Positions 48,361-61,340 of a stretch of 64,000 bases of DNA are shown one piece after another. This DNA is from Akebia trifoliata (taxonomy: Eukaryota > Streptophyta > Magnoliopsida > Ranunculales > Lardizabalaceae): assembly GCA_017979445.1 (NCBI GenBank), contig CM030708.1, forward strand, positions 28,491,613 to 28,555,612, given 5' to 3'. The notes under the pieces were generated by a model. It ran no database searches, was not told where the DNA came from, and saw nothing but the letters and a program-made list of their open reading frames with translations. The translations under genes were made by a program, and so were the position numbers. Position 1 is the first letter of the stretch. Every line of letters starts with the position of its first letter.

Positions 48361-48490
48361 AAGATATGTAGAAGCAGAAGATGTCGTTGGAGAGAGAGAG
48401 AGAGCCTGTATTTGGGTGGGAGATTCCTCCATATATCTATATATATATATATATATAAACTAATGAGGAAAATGAATACGGAGTTCGTCG
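48361..48490 (-). promoter_or_regulatory. Putative core promoter of copy 4
   Basis: On the minus strand a long TA run (48432-48458) ends in ATATATGGAGGAATCTCCCA, followed by CCCAAATACAGG, a CT tract and CAACGACATCTTCTGCTTC. This is the same layout as in copy 2, with the TATA box embedded in a TA microsatellite. Confidence 0.5.
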
Positions 48491-50048
48491 AAGCTACCTA
48501 GAAATTAAGTACTTTTTGGATGGGTACAACAGTGTCAGTTCCAAACCAAGGTCATGTGGCACCTCATTTTTATGCCACGTGGCAATTTTGTTTTTGTTTT
48601 TGTTTTGTTGTTGTTGTTATGATCTATTAACCGTATGGATATGTGGTCCATCTCTTTGTGTATCTCTACACACAAAAGATCAGTTTGATTCGTGATGTGT
48701 ATCCATTGATTATAGCATTGTCTTAACTCTTAAGAATGATTTTTAATCGTTGGATTTAAACTCTTTTCCAAGAGTTTAGATCTAATGGATTCAAGTTATC
48801 AAACATGAGGAAGAGAAGAGTTTCTTGGTGCCGTGTCCAGTGCTTCACATCCTTTAACTTGGTGAAAGTGTTAATGTTTATTAATTGAGTAATGTGAGAA
48901 TCGATGTCAATTTTAATGTTACTTCAGCATTTTCCTTTGAGGTTAAATTAAGAGTTGTGCTAGAGTGACCTCAGCGGACACATGGACGTGGTGGCACACG
49001 CATGTCCGTAGATGCATTTTACTCATATTTCGGAGAAAATGCATTTATAGCATGCGTGCCACCACATCAACATATCCCCATATATTGTGATGATACCACA
49101 GTTATGTTCTTCTCTAACAATGAAAAATACTTGATCGATGTGTAACACATAAAGGTCAAGTACTTGGTGATTAGAGAAATAATCAAAAAATAGTTAGTGT
49201 GATTAGAAAACATTAGTACCATTCTATTGATAAAAGGATTATCACTAAAAACTTATAGAGAACATATTATCAAAATGTTTTTGGAAATTTTTTTTATATA
49301 TTTAGAATATATTACTCTAAAGTGGTTATGTAATTGATATTAACATTTATACTAAATAAAGTTTATTTGTACTTTTTTCTTATTTTTAATTATATTATGT
49401 ATATTTTGTTTAGATTTAAGTAATACAGAAAATGTATTAATAAAACAAATGGCATGAACACAATTAAAGACTATATTAGAAAAAGTATTAATGGCATGGT
49501 ACATTGAAGGAAGTATGATATATATGACATACAATCATCATGACTCACATTAATCTTTCTCTTTCTTTCTCTCTCTTGTTGATTCATCAAAACATGCGTT
49601 GAAATTTAAATTTTTTTAAAAGAAATGATAAATTATCATTTCCAATTAAAATATTTTATGTAAATGGAGAAAAAACTATTTACATCATAATATTTTTTGA
49701 CTTTCATTTTAATGATCAATTATAAAAGCATTTTGTTTTATAAAAATTATTTTCTCACACAAAATGTTATATTTCTGAAAATGCTAGTGTACCATTTTCA
49801 AAATTAAAATTAAAAGTATATCATTTTTGAAAATTTCAACATTTCTCTATCAATTTAATAATCCACCCCTACCCCTCCTCCTCTGTGCTGGGCGGGCACA
49901 AAGTTACTGGTCAATCCTTTACCCATTTAGCTAATTAAATTGGCACTTTCAAGAAGAGAACAATCTAAATAACAGTTAAATAAATCAGAAAATCCATTTA
50001 TCTTGAACATACACATTAAAAGCATTAGAAACCATACTAACCTATCGA

Positions 50049-50079
<31 letters not shown>

Positions 50080-52190
50080 CACATTTGAACTGAAAATTAA
50101 AATTGTAATTTAAAAATACCCTTAGATGCAATTTTAACTTACAAGATATATACAGTTGAAAGGAGAGAGTATTTGGGTGGGGTGCCCCATGTATATAACT
50201 TAAACTTGTAGGACAACTTAAAATTTATTTTCTAAAAGGCCCATCATGAAAGAAAGCAAAGGCGAAGTTCTCGAAGCTACCAATAAATTAAGTACTTTTT
50301 GGATCTATTGCAGGCTGACGGATTCAACAATGTATGATTGTATATAAGGTCTAGACACTATGTTGGATTAGGTGGGGAAGAGTGGAGTTTCTTAGTGATG
50401 TGTTTGTACATTGGTCTTCTTTTTTCTTTTTTAGGATGAGTCCTACGATGCCTATGTGTCATGTTTTAGTTGGATTTAAAATACATAGGGATGCGTGCAC
50501 AACTTGTTTAGGAGCCATTAATAAACTGACAAAAAAACACACTCAAAATTCACTCAATTGACGTGTCATGTTTACCTAACCAAAGAGTCTTTCCTCGGGA
50601 TACATTTCTTGTATCTATGGTTCTATATATGCAGTTGAGCTTTTTTTTTTTTTTTAAGAAGTAATAGTTGTGCTTATTTTATTTATGTGGAGGGGCATAT
50701 AGAGACGACATGGGGAGTAAACCCATTCATGCCTTACCATCTCAGCTAACCCTTGGTGAGTTATAGAGTGTCTCTTTTTATTCTATTTATCATTATTCTT
50801 TTTTTCTTTAAAAAGTTCAAATCCTATGCAACTAGGGTGGAGGCGTGATTTTTTCCTCACAACCCCCCAGGGTGTTTGCCATGTAGTTAAAAAGACAAAA
50901 TAATAATGAGAAGAAATTTCTCTCTCCTTCCCACAACGAAAAGAGAAAATTTCCCTATTGCATCACCTTATGACATTCAAAATCATGATTCGATGTCACA
51001 TGGTTGTAGAGCACGGAATTCGATATATTAAAAAAAAAATTAATTATTTTGCACCATTGAATTTGAATTTTAAATTTGGGTGTTTGGTAACCGTTCATTT
51101 TCAAAACTTTGGATCAAACTCTTAAAAATAAAAATAAAAAATTGTGATTTTTTGTTAGATTGTAAAGGTGGTAATCCATGTGGGCACCTTGCATCAGATA
51201 TCATAAGCTTGCTTCCCAATTAGTAGGAGAGTTGGGATCCACACACTGGCCCAAGGGTAGCGATTTCCCAAGTAGGAGAGCACATAACTCACCTGGCCAA
51301 TAAGGGGGGGGAGGGACTTTCATCGCCCTTGCAATTTTCATTGTCAATTGCACTAAATTGTGATATGGAACTACTATTTAAATTGTGAATTCAAAATGTG
51401 AGAAAATTGCTTTATCTAGATTTTGTATGTTTTACGTGAATTGTTTCAATGAGGCACATTTTTAATTTAGAATCCTGTTATAAGTATCAAGTTTCTTAAT
51501 GGGTTTCCCATCAGAGATCTCACCTTCCCATTGCAGTCTAGATTCAGAGCAGGTGATACAGAGTGGATTGCATTGATTAAGAAATGAGTTATGAATTTAG
51601 TGTTTAGTGACCAAAGATCGATCTAGAGGTTTGATTGGCAGCTTATGCTGTAAATTATAGCTTTGGAATGGCAACAATGGATGGTAATTGTAAATTAGTT
51701 ATATAATGACATAATATCCGCTTAATGGCGAATTATGAATTGTATAAGATAGTTGGTGAGTTATTTTAGATGTTGGGGTTAGAATCTTGTCTACAGTGGA
51801 TATATGGAGGTGTATCTCATATACTTACTAAAACATGGAGAGGAATCTCTAAATCCCCATTTAATAAAATGAGTGTAACAAAGAAAAGGACGTTGAGATG
51901 AATGAGTGCAAAGAATAGGAAAGATAAAATAAAAAAATACGTGATGAACTAAGAATGTTGATAGAATTAGCGAAAACATATATAGCTCTCTCTCTCTCTC
52001 TCTCTCAATAACATGAGACATAGCTTTGGAAAAAATAGAATGGAGGAATAAAATTCATTTAGAAGATAACACAAGAATATCTGCAAGATCTGTAAAATGA
52101 TGTATCTTGACATAATTCAATGATGGAGTAGTAAAAATACAATATTATATATTCCAAATTCATCCAATTTTCACATAAGTCCTTCATTTT
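48491..52190. repeat. Upstream flank of copy 4, duplicated at 57150-60590
   Basis: No gene seen. Nearly collinear with the upstream flank of copy 5. Landmarks: AAT microsatellite (50047-50080), an old promoter relic (about 50140-50300), a partial MITE core CCTCGGGATACATTTC (50594) and the spacer segment at 51330-51720 shared with 13000 and 37300. A G-run (51306-51313) and CT microsatellite (51987-52007) are also present. Confidence 0.6.
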
Positions 52191-52199
52191 ATAACATAT

Positions 52200-53201
52200 A
52201 TGAAATGGAATCTCCAGTCATTTTCTTCGTTTGAATTTGAATCCCATTCTATTACTTCATCAACCACTCTTTGGCATTCATCAAAGCTATTTTAATCTAC
52301 TTCTCTTCATTGTCGCTTGACATTTAGTGCAATTGCAACATCGCTAATCAATGGCTGTTGGGAAGCTACCTCTTGGAGACACATGGCAGCAGTAGCAATT
52401 GCTTGATAGAATCCTCTCATTGGGAAGTCCCCTTGAAGAAGTGGATCAGCCAGCCGAGGGTACTTCCTTCTGTCCTTGAAAAATGGTCGTGCCTGCTCAA
52501 CAAAATAACAACATCAACACCAAGTAAATATCGAAGAAACAATGTAAAGAAATGATTTATAATCACAGTTTCAATCAACTCAAATGTAAACTAGACATGA
52601 ACGAATTGTTGGACTTGGATAGATATATAAGGTACATGGCAAGGCTCACTCATTTGTAAAGTTGATCTCTTAACATTATGAAAATGCATGTCGAAGCTTA
52701 ACATCCATGGTTTATCAAAGAAATTTTAGGTGTTTAACTAAAAACCAACAAGCAAGATTCGATAAAAACAAAATGATGGGAATGATCTCATAAGGATTAC
52801 AATTCATCCCACCAACTCTTCTAGAAGCTACGAGTGCTCTCATCGACTACCTCTAAAATAGTAAGTTTAGTTTCATCCACAACAATTACAAATTCCAGTT
52901 CATAGAAAATCAAATGTCTGATGGATTCACATTCAAGCAAGGAGAATAAAAAAGTAGGGCTTACACCCATAGCTAACTTGGTCTGCACATTGCAAAGCAA
53001 CTCGATCTGACATCATGGGTTCAAGTCCAGTATACCCACAAAAAAAAAAAAAACTGAGAAACAAAAAGTAAAGATCAAGGAAGAAAATTACCCAAGAAAC
53101 TAAATTTTGTTCTTCAATTGGCCTCCTGAGGTCGATGGCCCTTCACCCTGTGATTAGCTCTAGTAAAACAACTCCAAAACTATAAATATCCAATTTGAAG
53201 G
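52200..53201 (-). pseudogene. 3' fragment of a sixth RLCK-VII gene
   Basis: The minus strand has the end of exon 4 (about 53093-53201: [15 protein letters not shown], a TGA stop in place of the following Arg codon, then RAID and EEQNLVSW with its GTAATT donor), an intron, and exon 5 from about 52493 (after [44 protein letters not shown]). A deletion then joins the LNF region to the KMSSD region and a stop follows. Sequence is more diverged than between copies 1-5, so it is an older gene. It now sits directly behind the last exon of copy 5. Confidence 0.78.
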
Positions 53202-53256
53202 TCCGCTACCTCCCAATGTTACTTGCAACACATCCAGCTGATGAGGAGACACAAAC

Positions 53257-55853
53257 TTATTTGCAACACATCCAACTGGATCTCCTGTTGTTTTCTTTGA
53301 TTGAATTCGAATCCCACTCTATAGCTTCAACAATAGCTCTTTGGTGTTCATCCGAGCTATCTTCATCTCGCTTCTCTTTATTGTCCCTTGACATTTTATC
53401 TGGTAAAGATAGAGACAAAAGAGGAAGAGATGCAGAGCCCCCCTCATCAGCTGGGGCCACAGCAAGGAAACTTAATGCAATTGCAACATTGCTAATCAAG
53501 GGACGTTGGGTAGCCTCCTATTGGAGACACATGGCAGCAACAGCGAGCGGTTGATACAAACTTTTTATTGAGAAGTCCCCTTGAAGAAGTGGATCTGCCA
53601 GTTGAGGGAATCTTCTTCGGTCCATGAAGCACTCTCAACTCAATTCATAGTAGTAAATTTAGTCCTCATTTTGCCCATTCTCAAGGCATCCCTTGTACAC
53701 TCTTCCAAACCCACCAGCACCCAATAGACATTCTGGTCGAAAATTCTTAGTTGCCAAGCAAAGCTCACGGAAGGTGAACGTTACTGCAGTAATATGTCCA
53801 TTATCGTCTTTGTCATTGGCTTCTTTTTTGTTTTGGGTTTCAGGTGAGGTTTCTTGATTAGGATTCTCTGCAAAACAAAGTGTGGATCAATAAGTTTTTA
53901 ATGACCAAATAATTTTACACTTCTCAATCGATGTTTATAATAATTATGTCTGCTCAAACCTAGTTTTCGATCAAATTAAGCTCATTAATAGCCAATGCCA
54001 GTAAGAAAGATCATATCCAAGTGCCTTACAAACTAAGAAGAATGAACCTAAAGGAAGGAAAATGTTTGCTCATCATGAAGTTTTTCGAAGAGTAATGATT
54101 TTCTGACCCCGCCACGTGGCATGCTAAAATTGCTGTCTTGGTGTAGCATATGCTAGAACCATAGATCTTTTTCGTCGGTATACACAACTGCACATATTTA
54201 TGGGGATGTGCAGATGTGTATCCCGATGCATAAAATATATGGTTCTAGCACATGCCATGCCAGGAGAGTATTTTGAGTATGCCACAAGAGGGAGTAAGAT
54301 TATTATGACTTGTGTTTCGAAAGTGATTATAATTGAATTTGATTTTTTTTTTTTTTTCCTTTTTCTAAAGAATTGAGTCTCATTTTATGGAAACCAGTTG
54401 TGCACAAATAACTTTACAAGTTGCAAGGAAACATAAAATCTTAGATCATCCGATAGTGAAAATTTTGTATGGGATGCATTATGAAATGATGTTGGACTAG
54501 GGGAGGGGGATATAGTAATAGTTAAACAGATGTCCAGACCAAAAGTTACACCTTAAAAGCTATGATTTGTTTTTGCACCAAAACAAACGTTGTTGGAGGT
54601 AGTGAGAGTAGATATGAACACATTCGAACTAATAGAAGTCAGTATTTTTTAAGGAACGGTTTTGAGTATTATTCTCTTCCATATATGCCAAGGCAAACCA
54701 ATTACTCACCGAACGGTGAAATGGATTCTTTACGAGAAGCTGGTGGCAACTGTAACCTCTTGCTACTATTTATTCTCTTTGACGCCTTCTTCTCATGGGC
54801 TGAGAAACACGAAAAGCAATTTATGAGTCGATAAACCAATAAATTCTTTTTGAATTCTTAGATATGGAACCTTGAAAACACCAATGGAACCTTGAAAATC
54901 TTAGGTCATGTTCGATCGCAGGGAGAATAATTATCTGGCAAATCCTTTTCCTATGTTTGAGTACAACATGGAAAATCACGCGCAAATATCTCATTAAATT
55001 GGGTGTATAAGTTTATCTTATTTGGGTAAGTCTGGCCTTACTAATGGGTTGTTGAGCTCACCTTGTGGCTTCCAAAAACATGATTCAATGTCAGTGACGT
55101 AGAGAACGAAATTCTATGAACTTTATAAAGGTTATTTTTCACTGCGCCATTTTAATTTTAAATTTGGGAGTTCGATGGGAGTTTGGTAATCATCTATTCT
55201 TAAAACCTTGGATCAAGTTAAAAAAAAAAAATCAATTTTCTTTTAGGATCTGAGTGTTTTCATGAAATCAAGAGGGCTATGGTGTTGGATTGCCAATTTG
55301 ATACATATTTGAGCTTGATGGCCTTAGTAAGATTCGAAATCTTACTTAGTTCTGTCTTTTTTTTAAAAACAATTAAATTAGAAGAAGGTACGAGCAGTTT
55401 CATATGTATCCAAAGAGCTTCTTTGTAATTTAAAATATTGATTATAGGATTTTAAAGATTACACTACCAAAAAAAAAAAAAGAACATATATTTAGTAGAT
55501 TTGAAAATGAAACAAATCATACCTTCCATGTTGTCTTCTTGAACGTAGTGATTGAGGTCAAGTCCGCTGTTCACGGTTATCCTATTTGTGATTTGTTCCT
55601 GAACATAGTGATTGCAGTCAAATCCACTGTTCGTTGTAACATTATAATATGTGTTGAGCTCTTGATGATCAAAGCGATGGCTCAAACCAAATCCATCACT
55701 GTTGACCGTAGGCTTAATATATGTGTCGAGCTGCTGATGATCAATGCGATGGTTCAAGCCAAAACCACTGTTGGCCGTAAGATTATTAAATGTGCTGGAC
55801 TCATCAATTTGGTGGTTCAAGCCCAATCCACTAGTGGTAGTTGAACTATCCAT
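53257..55853 (-). pseudogene. RLCK-VII kinase copy 5, exons 3 and 4 deleted
   Basis: Exon 1 (55523-55853, five repeats) and exon 2 (about 53672-53867, [12 protein letters not shown]) are open and in phase. The exon 2 donor is destroyed: GGGCAGGTAAATG of the other copies is GGGCAAAATG here, and the frame stops a few codons on. About 45 bp later the intron is fused to exon 5 (break near 53626), so exons 3 and 4, with the catalytic lysine, HRD and DFG, are missing. Exon 5 itself stays open to a WMCCK end at 53257. Nothing here can form a kinase; a short repeat-plus-glycine-loop peptide would be the only product. Confidence 0.85.
54102..54299. mobile_element. Foldback MITE A in intron 1 of copy 5
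   Basis: Same element. The terminal arms have drifted (TCTGACCCCGCCACGTGG versus AAGAGGGAGTAAGA). Confidence 0.72.
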
Positions 55854-56000
55854 ATTAATGTATAGTAGATATCTAATATTGGGGTTGATTAGGATCTATT
55901 TCGGTACCATATTTTTATAATTAGAAGGCTCAATCTGCAAAGAAGAAAAAAGAATACACCTTAACTAGCGAAAACTGAAAAAAAAAATATATCAGAGTAC

Positions 56001-56210
56001 TGATAATCTGACTTAGCCATGTGGCAATTCAATCGATTTACTTGACGTGACAAACTTGAGAACCGTAGATGTACTCTCCTCGGGATACAAAACTATGGTT
56101 CCTCATAAAAAGGTGCAGTTTTGTATCCGGACGAGAACACATCTACGATTTGCAAGCCTGTCATGTGAGATAAGTCGATTGAGTGTGCCACATGCCTAAG
56201 TCAGATTATC
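56001..56210. mobile_element. Foldback MITE B upstream of copy 5
   Basis: Near-identical to the copy 4 version (TGATAATCTGACTTAGCCA ... CTAAGTCAGATTATCACG). Confidence 0.7.
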
Positions 56211-56631
56211 ACGACCCAAAATATAAATGGTGAAAAAGGCAAAAATTCAAACAAAAATCACTCAACTACTATGAATTTTTTACCATCAAACAAAAAATAT
56301 CACTCACTCTTTTTTTTTTTTCTTTTGCTGATTTACAAAAAGATGCGTTGAAATTTGTAAACTATTCATTTTAATTCCGAAAATGGTAAATTACTATTTT
56401 TGAAATTAAAATATTTTACATAAGTAAGAAAAATTATTATATAAATCATAAATATTTTTCTCGTTACAATTTTAATAAAAATAGTTTTAAAAAAAAATTG
56501 GCTTATAAAATAATAATAATAATAAATAATAATAACAAGAAACCCTCATATTTGAACTGAAATTAAACATTGCTTAAGGATACCCTTAAATGCATTTTTA
56601 ACTTACAAGATATGTGTGTATAAGCAGAAGA

Positions 56632-56724
56632 TGTCGTTGGAGCTAGAGAGAGAGAGAGATAGAGAGAGAGAGAGAACCTGTATTTGTGTGGGAGATTCCT
56701 CCATATATATATATATATATATGT
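56632..56724 (-). promoter_or_regulatory. Putative core promoter of copy 5
   Basis: Same block as copy 4: on minus ATATATATATGGAGGAATC, CCCACACAAATACAGG and a CT tract. The foldback element at 56725 is inserted just upstream of the TATA run. Confidence 0.45.
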
Positions 56725-57104
56725 GGGTCGGGTTCCTGCAACACACATTGCGACACACATATAGACAACGTGTTTGTCTTATATGGGCAAAAATGTTTGG
56801 AATGGGCTGATTTTTTGTGAGGATGATCTCTGTGATGAGAGAATCATCCTGGCAAAAAATCATCAAATTCCAAAACTTCTAACCCCATCAAAATTGATTT
56901 ACAAAAATTGGACGGTCTATAATTTTTCAACAAAAATCGGACGGTCTAGAAGTTTTGGAATGGGCTGATTTTTTGCCAGGATGATCCCCTCACCATAGAG
57001 ATCATCCTCACAAAAAATCAGCCCATTCCAAACATTTTTGCCCATATAAGACAAAACGCGTTGTCTATATGGTTGTCTATATGGTTGTCGTTTGAACCTG
57101 ATCC
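56725..57104. mobile_element. Foldback element inserted in a TA microsatellite
   Basis: 380 bp with ends GGGTCGGGTTC and GAACCTGATCC. Long arms pair CTTATATGGGCAAAAATG with CATTTTTGCCCATATAAG and GAATGGGCTGATTTTTTG with CAAAAAATCAGCCCATTC. Runs of TA flank both sides. The matching place upstream of copy 4 (48432-48458) has only the TA run, the empty site. Confidence 0.82.
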
Positions 57105-57149
57105 TATATATATATATATATATATATGAAAATGAATACGGAATTCGTC

Positions 57150-60100
57150 GAAGCTACCCAGAAATTAAGTACTTTTTGGATGATTTTGTGTTAAAGCTAC
57201 ATAGAAATTAAGTACTTTTTGGTTGGGTACAACGGTGTCAGTTCCAAACCAAGGTCATGTGGCATGCACCCCATTTTTATACCACGTGGTAATTTTTTTT
57301 TTGTTTTTTTGTTTTTTTAATTTTAACTTTTTGTTTTGTTGTTGTTGTGATCTATTAACCATATGAATATGTGGTCCATCTCTTGGTGAATCTACACACA
57401 AAAGATCAATTTGATTGGTGATGTGCATCCATTGATTATAGCATTGTCTTAACTCTTAAGAATGATTTCTAATTGTTTTATTTAAACTATTTTCTAAGAG
57501 CTTAGATCTAATGGATATAAGTTATCAAACATGAGGAAGAGAAGAGTTTCTTGGTGATGTGTCTAATGCTTCTCATCCTTTAACTTAGTGAAAGTGTTAG
57601 TGTTTATTAATTGAGTAATGTGAGAATCAATGTCAATTTTAATATTATTTCAGCATTTTCCTTTAGGGTTAAATTAAGAACTGTACTAGAGTGACCTCAG
57701 GGGACACATGAACGTGGAGGCACATGCATGTCCATATATGCATTTTAGTCATATTTTGGAGAAAATACATTTATGGCATGTGTATCACTATGTCAACATG
57801 TCCCCCATGTGTTCCTATATATTATGATAATACCGCAGTTATGTTCTTCTCTAACAATGAAAAATACTTGAACGATGAATAACACATAAAAGTCAAGTAC
57901 TTAGTGATTAGAGAAAGAGTTAAAAAACAGTTAGTGTGATTAAAAAACATTAGTACTACTCTATTAACAAAAAGATTATCATAAAAAACTTACAGAAAAC
58001 ATATTATCAAGATGTTTTTGGGGAAATCTTTTATATATTTAAAATAGATCACTTTAAAGTGATTATATAATTGACATTAACATTTATATAAAATAAAATT
58101 TATTTCTGTTTATTTCTTATTTTCAATTATATTATGCATATTTTGTTTAGATTTAAGTAATATAAAAAATATTTTAATAAAACAAATGACATGAGCACCA
58201 TTAAATATTATATCAGAAAGAGTATTTATGGCATGGTACATAGAAGGAAGTATGACATAGATGATATACAATCGCCATGACTCACATTAATCTCTCTCTT
58301 TCTTGCTGATTCATCAAAATATGTACTGAAATTTGAAACTTAAAAAAAAAAATGATAAATTACCATTTTCAATTAAAATATTTTATGTAAATGGAGAAAA
58401 AACTATTTTCATCATAATATTTTTCGACTTTCATTTTAGTGATCAATTATAAAAGCATTTTGTTTTATAAAACAAAATTTATTTTCTCACACAAACTGTT
58501 ATAATTCCGAAAATGCTAGTGTACCATTTTCAAAATTAAAATTAAAAGTATATCATTTGTTAAAATTTCAACATTTCTCTATTAATTTAACAATCCACCC
58601 CCACCCCTCCTCTTTTGTGCTCAACGGGCACAAGGTTACTGATCAAACCTTTACTAATTTTGCAAATTAAATTAGCACTTTCAAGAAGAGAACAATCTAA
58701 ATAACAGTTAAATAAATCAGAAAATCCATTTATCTTGATCATACACATTAAAAGCATTAGAAACCATACTAACCTATCGAAGAAAAAAAATATATAATAA
58801 TGCACATTTGAACTGAAAATTAAAATTGTAATTTAAAAATACCCTTAGATGCAATTTTAACTTACAAGATATGTACAGAAGCAGAAGATGGAAGTAGAGA
58901 GAGTATTTGGGTGGGGGATGCCCCATGTATATAACTTAAACTTGTAGGACAAATTAAAATTTATTTTCTACAAGGCCCATCATGAAAGAAAGCAAAGGCG
59001 AAGTTCTCAAAGCTACCAATAAATTAAGTACTTTTTTTTTTGGATCTAGTGCGGGCTGACGGATTCAACAATGTATGATTGTATATAAGGTCTGGACACT
59101 ATGTTGGATTAGGTGGCGAAGAGTAGAGTCTGTTAGTGATGTGTTTGTCCATTGGTCTTCTTTTTTTTCTTTTTTAGGACGAGTCCTACGATGCCTAAGC
59201 GTCATGTTTTGGTTGGATTTAAAATACATAGGGATGTGTGCACAACTTGTTTAGGAGCCATTTATTTTAAACACGAATTGTTTTAGTATTATTTATCATT
59301 ATCCTTTTTTATTAGTAATAAACTGACTAAAATACACACTCAAAATTCACTCAATTGACGTGTCATGTGTACCTAACCAAAGAGTTTTTCCTCGGGACAC
59401 ATTTCTTGTATCTGTGGTTCTATATATGCAATTGAGCTTATTTTATTTATGTGGAAGGACATATAGAGACTTGAGCATACTGCATAGAGAGTAAACCTAG
59501 TCATGCCTTACCATCTCAACTAACCCTTGGTGGGTTATAGAGTATCTTTTTTTTTATTCTATTTATAATTATTCTTTTTTTTCTTTAAATAGTTCAAATC
59601 CTATGCAACTAGGGTGGAGGCGTGATTTTTGACTCACAACCCCCAGGGTGATTGCCATGTGGCTAAAAAGACAAAATAATAAAGAGAGAAAATTTCTCTC
59701 TCCTTCCCACGACGAAAAAAAGAAAATTTCCTTTTTGCATCATCTTATGACATTCAAAATCATGATTCGAGGTCCCATGGTTATAGAGGACGAAATTCTA
59801 TGTATTAATTTTTTTTTTGAAATTATTTTGCACTGTTGACTTTGAATTTTAAATTTGGTTGTTTGGTAACCATTCATTTTCAACATTTTGGATCAAGCTC
59901 ATAAAAATAAAAAAAAAAATTGTGATTTTTTCCATGAAATCTAGAGGTGGTAATCCACGTGGGCACCTTGCATCAGATATCATAAGCTTGCTTCCCAATT
60001 AGGAGAGTTGGGATCCACACAATGACCCAAAGGTAACGATTTCCCAAGTAGGAGAGCACATGACTCACCTGGCCAATAAGGGAGGGAGGGAGGGAGGGGT

Positions 60101-60584
60101 AGCGACTTTCACCGCCCTTGCAATTTTCATTGTCAATTGCACTAAATTGTGATATGGAACTACTATTTAAATTGTGAATTCAAAATGTGAGAAAAATTCT
60201 TTATCAAGATTTTGTACGTTTTACATGAATTGTTTCAATGAGGCACATTTTAATTCAGAACCCTATTATAAGTATCGAGTTTCTTAATGGGTTTCCCATC
60301 TCACCTTCCTATTGCAGTCTAGATTCAGGGCAGGTGATATAGAGTTGATTACATTGATAAAGAAATGAGTTATGAATTTAGTGTTAGTGACCAAAGATCG
60401 ACCTAGAGGTCTGATTGGCTGCTTATGTTGTAAATTATAGCTATGGAATGGCAACAATGGATGGTAATTGTAAATTAGTTATATAATGACATAATATCAG
60501 GCTTAATGGCGAATTATGAATTGTATAAGATAGTTGGTGAGTTATTTTAGATGTTCTGATTAGAATCTCGTATACAGTGGATGT
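57150..60584. repeat. Upstream flank of copy 5, duplicate of 48490-51790
   Basis: No gene. Collinear with the copy 4 flank down to the spacer segment at 60110-60500. Contains an old promoter relic near 58880-59040 and a GGGA run at 60085-60102. Confidence 0.6.
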
Positions 60585-60587
60585 ATA

Positions 60588-61015
60588 CACTATGTGAAAA
60601 AGGCCAATATTTGACGGTCTTCGCCCGTCAAATTTTGAGAAATTTGACGGACCCTCCCGTCAAACATGCCCGTCAAATATTCTCTTGTAGAATTTTTTTT
60701 TTTGACGGCCCTGGACTATCAAATTATTGGAGAATGGAATTAAAAAAAAAAAAAAAAAAAATCCATAGAGTATGACCGTCAAATTTGGAGGTTTAACAAA
60801 CAATAGCACGGTCCTCTAATTCACCAATCACAATTAACGAAATAATAAAAAAAAATCAGAAAAAGATAAAACAAAAGAAAAATTATAAAACAAGTTCCAA
60901 ATTGAACTAAATAACCCAAAATTAATATACATGAAAACCTCTTTGTTAAGATCAAAAATTCTGTCGAAGCTACAAATAACTGACAATAATTAAACTAAAT
61001 AAGAGCAAATGATAT
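60588..61015. mobile_element. CACTA-type transposon end
   Basis: Starts CACTATGTGAAAAAGGCC, followed by many TTTGACGG / CCGTCAAA subterminal repeats. Sequence to about 60950 is the reverse complement of 20690-21054. The far end is not identified in the window and no transposase is seen. Confidence 0.62.
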
Positions 61016-61340
61016 TGAAATTACTGGATCGGCAACATCTTTGGTGGAGGTCGGTGTTGTTATCGTTGTAGATTGGGGAATGAACCCTTGTGCTTCACGT
61101 GCCGCTTTTTTCCTTGGCCTTTTTCGCCATTTCCAGCACATCCTCCTGCATGCAGCATTTCATTGCAAGAAACAATAAATCAATCTCTTTGGCAACCAAA
61201 CCAGGCAGAAGTGACATGGCCAAATCCAATAGCTGGGCGCTGCATTAAGAGGTATAATGCTTAAAAATGTTAGTGTGGAGTGTTTTTACACCTAGTTTAG
61301 GATGGACGCATGTCATCTCACAAGAATGTGTTTGAACTTA
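61016..61340. other. Unassigned sequence, possible captured exon
   Basis: On the minus strand a GCATGCAG acceptor near 61149 precedes EDVLEMAKKAKEK, which looks protein-like and then breaks. I do not recognise it. It may be cargo of the CACTA element. Confidence 0.25.
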
